DNA of 64,000 nt from Delphinapterus leucas (lineage: Eukaryota > Chordata > Mammalia > Artiodactyla > Monodontidae): the NCBI RefSeq assembly GCF_002288925.2, contig NW_022098076.1:66939964-67003963 (forward strand), in the 5' to 3' direction. Each line of letters starts with the position of its first letter. The stretch's first letter is position 1. The position numbers were made by a program, and so were the translations under genes. Of the stretch, positions 23,980-34,604 are shown in pieces. Below the pieces are notes generated by a model. That model ran no database searches. It saw nothing but the letters and a program-made list of their open reading frames with translations, and had not been told where the DNA came from.

Positions 23980-24471
23980 TGTATAAGTACCTTATTGCTA
24001 CTGTAACAAATTGCCACAAACCTACTGTCTTAAAAAGACACAAATTTATTATCTTATAGCTCTGGAGATCTGAAGCCCAAAATCAGTCTCAGTGGGCTAA
24101 AATCAAGGTGTTGGCCAGGCTGCATTCCTCGAGGAAACTCTAAGGGAGAATCTGTTTGTCTTTTCTAGTTCCTACAAGATGTCTGCATTTCTTGGCTAGT
24201 GATCCCATCCTCTATCATCAAAGCCAGCAGCTGAGCATCTTCCAATTTCTCTCTCTCTGACTCTAACTCTCCTGTCTCCCTCTTTCCTTTATAAGCAGCT
24301 TTGTGATTACATTGGGCCCACTCACATAATCCAGGATAATCTTCGCAGCTCAAAATCCTTAACTTAATTACGCCTGCAAAGTCCTCTTTTTCAAGTAAGA
24401 TAACACATTCATAGGTTCCAGGAACTAATACATGAGTATTTATGAGAGGACCATTATTCTATCTATCATAA
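23980..24471 (-). mobile_element. MLT1-type MaLR LTR (solo), about 490 bp
   Basis: Plus-strand landmarks: 'ctactgtaacaaattgccac', 'agacacaaatttattatctt', 'gtctcagtgggctaaaatca', 'ttgtgattacattgggccca' and 'ataatccaggataatcttcg'. The flanks gggct (23975-23979) and gggtt (24472-24476) form an imperfect 5-bp duplication. It is the same LTR class as the copy at 5125, but more diverged. Confidence 0.82.
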
Positions 24472-24479
24472 GGGTTTAT

Positions 24480-25340
24480 ACTTTCCTTCCTCCTTTACTG
24501 TGGGGTGCCAGGAATTAGCAAAGCAAAAAGTATGTGTTCAATCACCTTGTTTGATCAGGAGCCCAAGTAGTATGTGTCCTGTTTCCAATTCCTGGGATTC
24601 TTCTCATATCTTTTTCTCAAATAGATAATAATAATAGTATAGGAATAATAATAGAAATAAACAAATATCACTAAAGCCCTTAATCCATACATGAGATTAG
24701 GACAGGCCCCAGAAATGTTTTCATAAACCCTGAGTGCCACTGTTTGGGAGAGAATTTGGCAGAGTGGAAATGGGGAGAAAATAAATAAAATTGGAAAACA
24801 GAACAAAGGAGTGGGGAAAAATTTTTTGAAGGAGGTGCTTATAAGATTATCAAATATGCTTGTCGCTCAGTAATATGGGTGCTAACCAAAGACTAGTAGA
24901 CAAGAATCAGAGATAGGAACAGAAAGGCAACATCACATGTGAAAAAAAGAAAGTTAAATTTAGAATTGGAAGTTCTAAATTCAAACCCCAATTCTCAAAC
25001 TTACAGTCTGATCTTGCACAAGTCAATCAGGTATCTTGGCTGTGTAGCTGAAGAAGCTGAAACCCAAAGAAATTGTCTTAATTTAAATTAGCAGACATAT
25101 ATGAAAGACCTCAGAGAGACATCTGCTACATTACAGTTGAACGTTAGTTGAATCTGAAGCAGAAACAGTCACTAACTGAAAACTAGCATTATGGCATAAG
25201 AAATGCTAACATAAAAACCCAACAGCTGGAAGGCAGACTGAAAGAAAATTATCTTTCGCATTTCTAAAAAGATGGACTAGTCTGGCCATGAGAAAATTCA
25301 CCTTAATGCATGGGTATGATTGCAGATATTCTATAGAAAT
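24480..25340. other. Intergenic, no gene recognised
   Basis: A+T-rich sequence with an 'ataataatagtatagg' run near 24,627. No gene or named repeat could be supported. Confidence 0.4.
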
Positions 25341-25556
25341 ATCACTTTTATTCATTAAAAAAAACATTTTATTGAACTCCTCCAACGTGCCAAACGCCAT
25401 GCTAGGTATTAAGGATATAGCAGTGAATAAGGCAGATGCAATCTCTGCCCTCACCGAAGTTACAGTCTAGCACAGAACTAGACATTTAAACAAATAATGA
25501 CAAGTAGTGTGATAGGTACTTTTTAAAAAAATTTTTTCCTCCACATTTGTTACTTC

Positions 25557-25682
25557 TTTTTTTTTTTTTTTTTGGCCATGCCATGTGGCATGCAGGATCT
25601 TAGTTCCCTGACCAGGTATTGAACCCTTGCCCCCTACATTGGGAGCATGGAGTCCTAACCACTGGACTGCCAGGGAAGTGCC
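25557..25682 (-). mobile_element. CHR-type short SINE (inner copy)
   Basis: In reverse: a T tract, 'ggccatgccatgtggcatgc', 'ttgaacccttgccccctaca' and the inverted head 'ctgccagggaagtgcc'. It sits within the T-rich (tail) side of the neighbouring SINE at 25691, so it inserted later. Its own target-site duplication is only weakly visible. Confidence 0.8.
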
Positions 25683-25690
25683 AACATTTT

Positions 25691-25822
25691 TATTTTTTTA
25701 ATTTATTTTTTTGGCTGCGCTGCACAGCATGTGGGATCTTAGCTCCCCAACCAGCGATCGAACCCTTGCCCCGTGCAGTGGAAGCATGGAGTCTTAACCA
25801 CTGGACACCCAGGGAAGTCCCA
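25691..25822 (-). mobile_element. CHR-type short SINE (outer copy)
   Basis: In reverse: T/A-rich tail, 'ggctgcgctgcacagcatgt', 'gaacccttgccccgtgcagt' and head 'acacccagggaagtccc'. The flanks 25506-25522 (agtgtgataggtacttt) and 25823-25839 (agtgtgatgggtgcttt) form a 17-bp duplication with two mismatches. It spans both SINEs and therefore belongs to this outer copy. Confidence 0.82.
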
Positions 25823-26221
25823 AGTGTGATGGGTGCTTTGACAGAAACAAAAATATGGAATTCAGGCACCTAAATCAGACTAGAGTGTTGGTTTGGGGTA
25901 GGGAGTTAGGTAGGGTACTCAGAGTTCATGACACACCCTTCAGAGCTCAGCTAAAGACTAGGAATTAGTGAAGCAAAAATGAAAGGGGGTGGCTAGGCAG
26001 AGTGTTTCAAGGAGCCTACTCATTCGCCTAGGAAGAGTGACAAGGTATCGTGGAAGCTTTTTAGCCTAATTCTTGTGTCATGCATGAAAATGGCGATAGA
26101 ACTGACATGAGAAGAAAGTGCTTGCGTTACAATGATGCTTTCAGAATGACAGACTCACATCGATGGAATTATAATTTGCTTTCTTCTCAAAGCAAATTCC
26201 CTCTCCCACTTTTCATTCTAC

Positions 26222-26492
26222 AACCAGACAGTAGAGCACAGTGGCTAAGAGCGCAGGCTCTGGAGCCAGGCTGCCTGTCTGGGTTCACATTCTGACTCTG
26301 CTGCCACTTGCTAGCTCTAAGACCTTGGAGACGTTTATCTCATCACCCCTCCACGTTTCAGCTTACTCATCTATAAAATGTTCCTAATGTTAATATTTTC
26401 CTCATTGAGTTATTACGGGGATTAAGTTAGTTAATAAATCAAAAGTGTTTAAAACAGTGCCTGGCACAAAGTAAGAGCTCAAAAAATCTTCA
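26222..26492 (+). mobile_element. MIR SINE, nearly full length
   Basis: It starts with the tRNA-like part ('cagtggctaagagcgcaggc', 'ctggagccaggctgcctgtc', 'gggttcacattctgactctg'), passes through the core ('gccacttgctagctctaaga') and ends with 'acagtgcctggcacaaagta'. It is unusually complete. Confidence 0.9.
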
Positions 26493-26499
26493 CTTGTTG

Positions 26500-26940
26500 C
26501 TGCTACCAGTTTTATTTGCCAACCACTGGCCTTTTGTAAATTTCCAGGAGGATAAGAGGCCATCTGACTTTGTTTACATGGCACTGCTTTCAGTCACAAG
26601 GAAGACAAGAATGCAGCAGTACTAGTAGCTAACCACCTGGTCCTCAGAATAGAAATAAGAAGCAACCAGAATCTTCCCGATCAGTTCTGACTCTGAGACA
26701 TGGGAAGATCAGAAAGCTTCAAAGGGGTCTTCATCTCTTTCAAGTTCTATGGAACTGAGACAGAGATGGCAGAGAGCATGGCCATGATGAAATCAGGCCC
26801 CACAAGAAGGCAAAACTTTGGTGGACCCACCATGATTCAGGCTGCAATAAAGAAACAATATTTATAGATGCATACAGAGATGATCAAACTGAGAGAGACC
26901 TGTTTACACAAACCAAAGCCGGGAGATTAAGTCCAGAATT
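26500..26940. other. Intergenic, no gene recognised
   Basis: No supportable coding region or named repeat in this stretch between the MIR and the long L2. Confidence 0.4.
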
Positions 26941-26944
26941 TCAA

Positions 26945-28345
26945 CTTCGTTCACGCAACAAACATTTGAGTGCCAGCTATGTACAAGACACTGTTCTAGA
27001 TGTTAAGAATATAGCAGTGAAAAACGAGACAAAAGTACCTGCAAACACAATAAATGAGCTAAGTAGATAACATACCAGAAAGTGACAGGTGCTATGGAGA
27101 AAAACTAAGTAGCAAAAGGAGATACGCAGAGCAAAAGATCAAAGAGAGAGGTGGGGTGTAGGGTGAACAGTTTTCATCAGGGTAGTAAGGGAAGGCCTCA
27201 CAGAAATGAGGACGTTTGAGCAAAGACCTGAGGAGATGAAGAGGACATGGAAACGTCTGGAAAGAGCATCCCGAGCAGAGAGAAGAGCAAATGCAAAGTC
27301 CCTGAGGGGAGTGGGTCCAAAGTGTTTGAGGAACAGCAAGATGGTCAACAGGCCTCTGAGCAGAGAAAGGTAGGGTAGGAAGAGCAGAAAGTAAAATCAG
27401 AGAGGAAATGGGGTCTTGTAGGCCTAACTGTAAGAATCACAGCTTTTTCTGAGTGAGATAGGGAGCTACTGGATAGCTTTGAACAGAATCATGGTGTGGT
27501 CAGCTTTAAAGTTTAAAAGGAACACTCTGGCTGCTGGGCTGAGAAAGGAATGAAGGTTAAGGGTGGCTGATGTAGAATCCTAATCAAAGGTAACAGCGGC
27601 TTGGACCAAGGTGGTATCAGTGGAGATTGGAAGAGCGGTCACATATTTTGAAGAGATAACAACAGGATTTGATGACAGATTGGATGTGGGTGTAAAAGAG
27701 CTGCTGAGTCGCCCTCAGCAATGGGAATGATGGAGGTGCCATTAACTGAGATAGAGAAGGTTGTAGGCAGAGAAGGTTTCTGAGGGGAGGCGAGATCTGG
27801 AGTTTGGTTTTGGGTTTAATAAAATGGAGAGGTCTATTAACTACCCAAGTAGAGATGCGGAGTTTCTTGGATATACAAGGCTGAATCTGAGACTAGGGAG
27901 TTGTGAGCATATATATCATATCCAATGCCGTAAGAATGAATGAGACACTGAGGGAGAGAGTATAGTAACAGAAGAGGTCCAAGGACAGAGACCTGGGACA
28001 CTCCAATATAGAGAGGTCAGTGAGCAAAGGAGATTGAGAACAATGACCAGGAGTGCACGATGAAAATCAGGAGAGTGAAGTGCCCTGTAACACTGAAGAA
28101 ACAAGTGTAACAAGTGAAGAAAGTGTTACAGGGAGGAAGTTGTGATCAGCTGTGTCAAGTGCTGCTAAGTGAGACCACTGAGAACAGGCCATTGGATTAA
28201 GAAATGTGGAGAGCAGTTTTGGTGGAATGCTGAGGGCAAGAGCTAGCTGGAGTGGACTTAACAGAAAATGAGAGAAAAGGAATTGGGACAGTAAATATAT
28301 AACTCTTTCAGAGATACTTACTGTAAAGAGAGCAAAAAAATGGAA
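26945..28345 (-). mobile_element. L2 LINE, long 3' part (about 1.4 kb)
   Basis: It begins with the inverted L2 3' end ('acaagacactgttctagatg', 'aatatagcagtgaaaaacga') and continues collinearly through inverted ORF2 ('gagcaaagacctgaggagat', 'gaacactctggctgctgggc', 'gcttggaccaaggtggtatc', 'gacctgggacactccaatat'). It is one of the longest L2 copies in the window. Frameshifts and stops throughout. Confidence 0.85.
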
Positions 28346-28704
28346 CAGTAGCTAGAGGAGAAAGTAGAAATGGAGAGTTTTGTTGTTGCTGTTGTTGAAG
28401 ATTAATTTTAAGAAGCAACATATTAATTTACATAGGGAACTATAACTGGTAAACAGAACAGAAATAGATGTAACAGATCAGTGCTTTCTCCTCTCTGTTG
28501 GAAAACTATTGGGAAAGTACAATTAAAGTCACAGGATTACTTCATGCGTGCTGACAACAGCTCCACCTTGCGCTCTTTCCAATTATGAAGACTCTCAAGC
28601 ATCCATCTACACTGCAGGGGAAGAACTGCTAAGTAGATCAGATGTTTTAATCACTTGGGCAGGGTACCGCTCCCTTGACCAGTGCTGGAAAAACTCTAAC
28701 CATT

Positions 28705-28895
28705 CATTCTTTCTTTCATTCAAGAAACATTACTGAGCACCTATTATATGTCAGTTACTAGGGATGCAAGTTCAACAAAACACAACTTTGCCTTTAGGGG
28801 AGCTCATGGTTCAGTAAAGGATGCAGACAAACAAATGAATAGTTCCCATGTAATGTTAAAAGAGGTATGCGTACATATAAGGGACAAAAGTTGAA
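28705..28895 (-). mobile_element. L2 LINE 3'-end fragment
   Basis: 'cattcaagaaacattactga', 'gcacctattatatgtcagtt' and 'ggatgcaagttcaacaaaac' are the inverted L2 3' end. A separate copy starts only about 430 bp downstream. Confidence 0.75.
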
Positions 28896-28938
28896 TTAAA
28901 TAGTTAACTGTTTAGTATGGGGACATTTGGGTCATTCC

Positions 28939-28955
28939 TTTTTTTTTTTTTTTTT
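28939..28955. repeat. T17 homopolymer
   Basis: A run of T between 'gtcattcc' and 'gctgttaaag', not attached to a SINE body that I can recognise. Confidence 0.85.
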
Positions 28956-29302
28956 GCTGTTAAAGATAGGGGGGTGTTTGGGATTTCAATTGTTTCCAGG
29001 AATTCTTATTGATAACTGTTACATCAAGATTATAGGAAATCTTACCAAATAAGAAGGAAAACTATTATATTCCTGCTCATTACAAAAGCAACCAAGAAAA
29101 TAAATCTGAACAGTATGAACCACCTGAACACAGGCAAGTTGGGAATTCATTCAACAAACATATATTGAGCACCTATTATATGTCAGGGCATGGTTCCAAG
29201 TGTTTGAGATACGTCAGTGAACAAAAGAAAGATAATGCTTTTTAGAACGTGTATTTTAGCAAGGGAGCCAGTCAACAATAAACATAAATAGTAGTAAAAC
29301 AG

Positions 29303-29696
29303 GGCTTCCCTGGTGGCTCAGTGGTTAAGAATCCGCCTGCCAATGCAGGGGACACAGGTTCGAGGCCTGGTCCAGGAAGATCCCACATGCCACGGAGCAA
29401 CTAAGCCTGTGCGCCACAACTACTGAGCCTGCGCTCTAGAGCCCGTGAGCCACAACTACTGAGCCCGTGAGCCACAACTACTGAGCCCACGTGCCACAAC
29501 TACTGAGCCCACGTGCCACAACTACTGAAGCCTGCACACTTAGAGCCCGTGCTCCACAACAAGAGAAGCCACTGCAATGAGAAGCCTGCGCACCACAACG
29601 AAGAGTAGCCCCTGCTCACCACAACTAGAGAAAGCCTGCGTGCAGCAACGAAGACCCATCGTAGCCAAAAAATAAATAAATTTATTAAAAAAAAAA
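29303..29696 (+). mobile_element. CHR-type SINE, long form, inserted in L2
   Basis: It starts 'ggcttccctggtggctcag', followed by 'gtggttaagaatccgcctgc' and B box 'ggttcgaggcctggtcc', then 'cacaactactgagcc' tandem units, and ends in an 'aataaataaatttatt' and A tail. A perfect 13-bp duplication agtagtaaaacag flanks it (29290-29302 and 29697-29709). It is the best-preserved evidence for a cetacean-type source genome. Confidence 0.95.
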
Positions 29697-30249
29697 AGTA
29701 GTAAAACAGACAGTATATTTGAAGGTAATAAGTGCCATAAGAAAAAATAGGGGTGATTGAGGTGGGTGTCAAATTGTAATTTTAAGTACTATTGTCAAGG
29801 CCTCAGTGAGAAAGTGACATTTCAGCAAAGACCTGAAGGAGGTGAGGGAGTTAGCTCTCTTGATATTTGGAAAAAGAGCATTTTAAGCACTGAAACAGCC
29901 CCCAGGTGCTAAGGCAGAAGAGTGGCTGGTGTACGGCAACGGAAGTAGGGGGAAGTTCTTAAGAAGCAATTGCAGTAATCTAGGTAAGAGATGAAAGTAT
30001 TATACATCCAGCTCACTTGCAGTGGAGGTGGTAAGTAGTCAGTTTTTGGATATATTTTGAAGGTACAGCCAATAAAATTTCCTACGGGAATAGATGTGGG
30101 ATGTGAGAGAAAGGAAGGTATTAAGAGTCATTCCAAGATTTCTAACCTCAGCAATTAAGATGGGAAAGACTGCAGGTGCAGATGTGAGGGGGAAAATCAG
30201 TTCAGTTTTGGACATATTGAGTTTGAGATGTCTATTAGACACCTCTGTA

Positions 30250-30590
30250 TCACCTAGGATCCTCTTGGCCTCCTTGCCTGTAGGGTCTTCTACCACTTCT
30301 TTTGTCTTCATTGCCATGGCCAACCAACCTCAGGCAGTAACCACCCAATAGTGCTTTGCCTCATGCTCAGGCCACACATCTCACACAGGGGTCTGTTTGT
30401 GCCCACATGAAACGGAAGTATGTGTATGTTGCAGAGGAGGGTAGTGTTAGCATCCTCTGACTGAATCTTAACCTCCTGTCCTGACTCACTACTTTTCCCT
30501 ACCCTCACTTCCCCAAGATTGTACTCCCTAATAAAATAAGAGCACAGAAGACTGCCTCAGATTCTGCTTTCTGGGAGAACCAAGGCTAAG
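30250..30590 (+). mobile_element. LTR-like insertion inside L2
   Basis: About 340 bp has no L2 similarity but separates two collinear L2 parts. It begins near 'tgtatcacctagg', has a possible polyadenylation signal ('cctaataaaataag', about 30528) and ends 'ggctaagaca'. TG...CA ends and similar short flanks (acctc and acatc) suggest a MaLR/ERVL-type solo LTR, family unresolved. Confidence 0.45.
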
Positions 30591-30784
30591 ACAACATCCA
30601 AGTGGAGGTGTGAGTAGGCAGTTGTTTAAATGAGTCTAAAGTTTGGGAGTGTGATTTAGGAAGATATAATTTTGAGGGTTGTCAGCATGGGCATTGTATT
30701 TACAACCATGACGCTAGATGAGGGCACAAAGGAGTGAACAAAAAACAGAAATGTCAGAAAGAGGAGAAGCTGAAGATTTTATGC

Positions 30785-30890
30785 TACTACCTTTGAGAGC
30801 AGAAACAATGTTTTATTTACTGCGATAGCCCCAGTTTTGTAGTACATAGCACAAAATAGGTGCTCAACAGGTATTTTTAGAATAAACAAA
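30785..30890 (+). mobile_element. L2 LINE 3'-end fragment
   Basis: 'gcagaaacaatgttttattt', 'acatagcacaaaataggtgc' and 'tcaacaggtatttttagaat' match the L2 3' terminus in plus orientation, opposite to the neighbouring copies. Confidence 0.65.
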
Positions 30891-31834
30891 ATAGGTCACC
30901 ATGGCCTTGGGGTTAGGTAAAAAAACAAATTAAGTCCTGAGAGGTGATGAACTAGGATAGGCAGTGTTCATGGAACTTGAGTTCACAGTGAGGGTGAAAA
31001 TTAGGTTCAACAGCGGAAGCCAGAGAGAAAAATAACAGGAAAAGGAAGCCGTGGTTAGAAAAAAGTTCTCAGATACCACTTTCTCCTTGAAGCCTTTTCT
31101 AATCATCTCTTGAGACCTTCCCCCTTTGCCATCTTATCTATCTTATACTATGTCAACTTACATCCATGTGTTCTTCCCTACTTTCATCTCCCCAATATTG
31201 ACCCTGTTTTCCAATTGAAAAATTGAGTCAAAAGTGGGAGTAGCTTTCAAGTCCCAGAGATAAAAACGGATGCTAAAGTTTGACATTTCTAGTTCATTTC
31301 TATGGTTTATGGAGATGCCAGAGCACATATATGAAACTGGGAGACTACATTTCAAATCTGAAGTATATCCAAAGCATTTAGTAAAATAACTTGCACTTGA
31401 ATGACTGGATGATTGAATGAGTGAATGAACAAAATTAGGTGAAAACAGAGGCCAGGAGAGCGTAAGTCAAGGAGAAAGTATGACTTAATAACTGAGGCCC
31501 ACTGGTCTGAGAGTAGGGCACAATAGGAGAAGTGGGCCTGCAGTCCCACTAGCACCTAGGAAGCACCCAGGAAGTCAGCAAAGTAACTAAGGCATGAAGA
31601 GGTAGGCCCTAAATGAAGATCGGTGTGAACAGAAAGGAAGAATATACGGAAATTTTTAAATAAAAAATTACCGTATTTGGTGAGTGAGAAGCATTGGTTA
31701 TGAGCAAATAATTCTAATATTTTGATATCACGTATAGGGCCAGGGTAAGAAGAGCAGGAAGATGATAAGCTCAATTTTGCAAATGTATTTGACACAAGGG
31801 TGAGATATACAAATAAAGCTAGTAATAGGCAACA
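30891..31834. other. Intergenic, unassigned repeat-like sequence
   Basis: Part (about 31,065-31,170, 'ttctccttgaagccttttct') resembles L2 sequence in plus orientation, and about 31,380-31,800 may be decayed LINE sequence. I cannot assign either firmly. No gene. Confidence 0.35.
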
Positions 31835-32035
31835 TTTAAATCGACACTTATTACATGTCACTGTGCCAAGTACACTTTCCATGAATGATCTCATTTAATT
31901 ACCACAGTAACACTATGATATAGGTGCTATTATCATCTTCTCATTTCACAGATGGGAAAACTGAGGCGCAAGAATGAAAAATATGCCCAAGTCACACAGC
32001 TAGTAAGTGGCTGAACCAGGATTTGAACCCCAAAA
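31835..32035 (-). mobile_element. MIR SINE
   Basis: Plus-strand landmarks of an inverted MIR: 'ctgtgccaagtacactttcc', 'cacagatgggaaaactgagg', 'agtcacacagctagtaagtg' and 'gctgaaccaggatttgaacc'. Well conserved. Confidence 0.88.
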
Positions 32036-32059
32036 TATTAAGGATTTTTTCCCAGGACC

Positions 32060-33430
32060 ATAGAGATATTCATTATTTGTTCAATATTTACTGAGCACTA
32101 CTACATTCTAGACATTGTGCTGGGGATGGGAGGAGAGAAATTCTGGTGGTGAACAAGACAGACATGGTCCCTACCTGCACAGACCACACATGGACATTAA
32201 ACAAATAATTACAAGTATGATGAATCAGAAAAGAATCTCAGGGGAAGGGAATAGCATGTATAAATTCCTTGAGGTGAGAGTTCACAGTAGGGAACAAGAG
32301 AAAAAAGCCTGGAAAAAATAAGAAGACTAACATGGCTGGAGTGCAGAGAGCTAGAGGGACTGCTGGGGAGGCTGGGAAGAAGACGAGCCCAGATAATGGA
32401 GGGCCTGGCCTTAATGACAAGGACTTAAGATTGTGTTCAGTAAGCAAAGGGAAGGACTGAAGGAATTCAAGCAGGGTAGTGACTTGATCAGATTCGTATT
32501 TGTTAAAATTTGCTCTGGCTGCAGTATGGCAAATGGATTGGAATGAGCCAAGAGCAGTTTTGTAGGACCTCGATGGTAGTTAGTGCAGAACTTCAAGCAA
32601 GAGATGAAGGTAGCTTAGACTAGAGTGGGATGAGAAGCCACAAATCCTATTTTTTTAAGGCAGGTCTAGGTGATTCTGATGTGTGTCGGAGGTGTCTTAG
32701 GTTTCTGAACTGAGTAGATGGACAGGCTGTACTTTACTGATCCGAGGTCTACGGGAAGAGGCTTTTGGAGGGAAGAGGTTGAGTTTGACGTCAAGTCATC
32801 CATATGAAAGTGTAGCACAGGCAGTTAGAAATATGAATCTAGAGTTCAAGAGCAAGATCTAGGCTTGAGTTTTGAGCTGGACAGTCTTTGGCAAAGGGTA
32901 TCTGAAGCTACCGGAAAGAGGGTGAGACCACCTAGGAAAATGCACATGGTGGGACTCGAGAAGAGGATGAAGCTCAACAGGATTCCAATATTTAGCAGTT
33001 GGCTAAAAGAGAAGGTGGTTGTTAAAGAACAACCAGAAAGGTAAAAGAAAACAAGAGCAGAGGGCAGAGAATATTTGGATGAGGCTGTGGGCAATGGTGT
33101 AAAATGCCAGAATGAGGTCTTGTAAATGAGGCCTGAAGCTTGTCTGTGACAATTCAGAGCTGATTCAGGTGTGTGGTAAGAACAGAAGCTAGACTGGAGA
33201 GGGCTGAGGAGACTGGGACATGAACGTCCACGGGGTAAGAGACAATCGCGGTTGGAGAGGGATTTAAAGAGAAAAATGTTTTCCAAAAAATGAGAGACTT
33301 AAGGATGTTCAAATACCGGACAGAAACGCCGGTTGAGAAGGAAAGGTTGAAAATAACAGAAGGAAAGGGGGATATTCTTCAGCCCAAAGAGAAAGGACGA
33401 GGGGATCTACAAGGCCAGGCTAGGGAACTC
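32060..33430 (-). mobile_element. L2 LINE, long 3' part (about 1.4 kb)
   Basis: It starts with the inverted 3' end ('tatttactgagcactactac', 'agacattgtgctggggatgg') and proceeds through inverted ORF2 ('ggctggagtgcagagagcta', 'gtgacttgatcagattcgta', 'ctctggctgcagtatggcaa'). It ends about 400 bp before the CREB1 CpG island. Open frames on the minus strand are remnants of the LINE reverse-transcriptase gene. Confidence 0.78.
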
Positions 33431-33759
33431 TTTCTTTTTCAACAGTAAGTCAATAAGGGACGGAGCTCTGTTTTGGACCCTCTCGGCTTCCTAAAACATG
33501 TTTGCTTTAAGGGACTGAAAGTGAATTACAATAGACATGAAAGCCCGGGAGAGGACTGTAGAGTTCAATAAAAAAGATAATGGTAAAGTCGGTATCGTGT
33601 CTCGGGTGACCTCTGAAAGGGCAGTTTCAGCAGCTTCGAGGCAACGGAAGTCACACTGCGGGTTCACAGGGGGAGTGGGTGGTGAAGAAAAGGGTGCAGC
33701 CGCTGCAACCCTGTGCTGCAGAAAGCGGGCTGTGAAAAGAAACCGACACAGGATGGTGC

Positions 33760-33782
33760 AAAAAAAAAAAAAAAAAAAAAAA
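33760..33782 (+). repeat. A23 homopolymer just upstream of the CpG island
   Basis: An uninterrupted run of 23 A lies between 'ggatggtgc' and 'ggcgggcagg'. No SINE or L1 body precedes it, so it does not look like the tail of a recognisable element. A run this long is expected to vary in length between individuals. Confidence 0.9.
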
Positions 33783-34450
33783 GGCGGGCAGGTGGAAGAG
33801 GAAGGTAAGACATTTCGAAAGTGTAGAAGAGCAACCTCGGATAGGGCAGGTCACGGCTCGGAGGCCCAAGATGTGCCCCCCAGGCGTGGCCGTCCTCGCT
33901 GTTGTACTGAACCCCGCCAAGGTGACCGGAGTCCCAGAGCCTCCGTCCCCCGAAACAGAACGGCCCCGCCGGCGGACGCCAGGTTTCTCAGCGGATTCTC
34001 GAAGCAGAGCCGCCCGGCCCGCCCAGAGGGGCGGAAGACCCTCCCCACAGGGGCCAAGGACGCCCCCGGGCCGCGCCGGCGCAGCGCCGCGGCCTACCGT
34101 CCCAGAGTCCAGCCCAGGCCCCAGGCCTCGGGGGCGGCCGCAGAGCCGCTGCAGGCCTTCCTCCCCAGCTCGCAGTACTCTCGCACTCAGGCGCGGCCCC
34201 GACCCAGTGGCGCGTCTCCCCCGTCCCGGCGGCGTTTGAAACTTCCCGGGGCTGGCGGCGCTCGGGGACCCAGACCCGGCACGCCGCAGCCGCCCTAGAG
34301 CCCGCCGCTTACCGCCGCAAGGGCAGCCCGCGCGGGGGTTTCCATCGAGCAGTCGACACCCCTCGGGAATTCCCCACCCCGCCACACACAAACCCTAACT
34401 CTTCCTGCAAATTTCCGCCGCCGATTTTATCCGTCGATAAGCGGCAGGTC

Positions 34451-34482
34451 GGGGGAGGGAGGAGGGGAGGAGGAGGGGGGGG
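34451..34482 (+). promoter_or_regulatory. G-quadruplex-capable G-tract in the CREB1 promoter
   Basis: Four runs of at least three G separated by 1-7 nt lie about 230 bp upstream of exon 1: G5, G3, G4 and G8, with linkers A, AGGA and AGGAGGA. This satisfies the usual G-quadruplex pattern on the plus strand. Structure formation and any effect on transcription are inferred. Confidence 0.55.
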
Positions 34483-34604
34483 CTTAGATCATTCCTCCCC
34501 ACCCCTGGCCCCAGACCACCTCCGCCTTCCCTCTCCCCGCGGAAGCCCTCCGCCGTGCCCGAAGGAACTCGAAGGTCTTCGGCAAGTTCCGCCTCCAGCG
34601 CTGA

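Larger units (their letters stand above)
25345..26060 (-). mobile_element. L2 LINE 3' part, split by two nested SINEs
   Basis: The inverted L2 3' end is recognisable before the insertions ('attgaactcctccaacgtgc', 'aaggatatagcagtgaataa', 'aaacaaataatgacaagtag'), and it resumes at 25823 with 'agtgtgatgggtgctttgac'. The right boundary is approximate. Confidence 0.65.
29135..30780 (-). mobile_element. L2 LINE, long 3' part interrupted twice
   Basis: The inverted L2 3' end ('gcacctattatatgtcaggg') leads into inverted ORF2. The minus-strand frame at 30039-30323 retains RT-domain-end residues such as LNMSKTELIF and VRNLGMTL. A CHR SINE (29303-29696) and an LTR-like block (about 30250-30590) interrupt it, and collinear L2 resumes at about 30597 ('tccaagtggaggtgtgagta'). 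Confidence 0.85.

Noticed and set aside
29303..29696. Tandem 'cacaactactgagcc' units considered as a CRISPR-like or satellite array
   Set aside because: The units are internal to a SINE with tRNA-like head, A-rich tail and target-site duplication. There are no unique spacers.
32846..33286. 146-codon minus-strand frame
   Set aside because: It lies inside an inverted L2 LINE and represents a degraded remnant of its reverse-transcriptase gene, not a host gene.
33537..34298. 253-codon open frame (plus strand) running into the CpG island
   Set aside because: Arg/Pro/Gly/Ala-rich composition from GC-rich DNA, a poly-Lys run from the A23 tract, and overlap with equally long frames on the other strand. 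No recognisable domain, and stop codons are simply scarce in such DNA.
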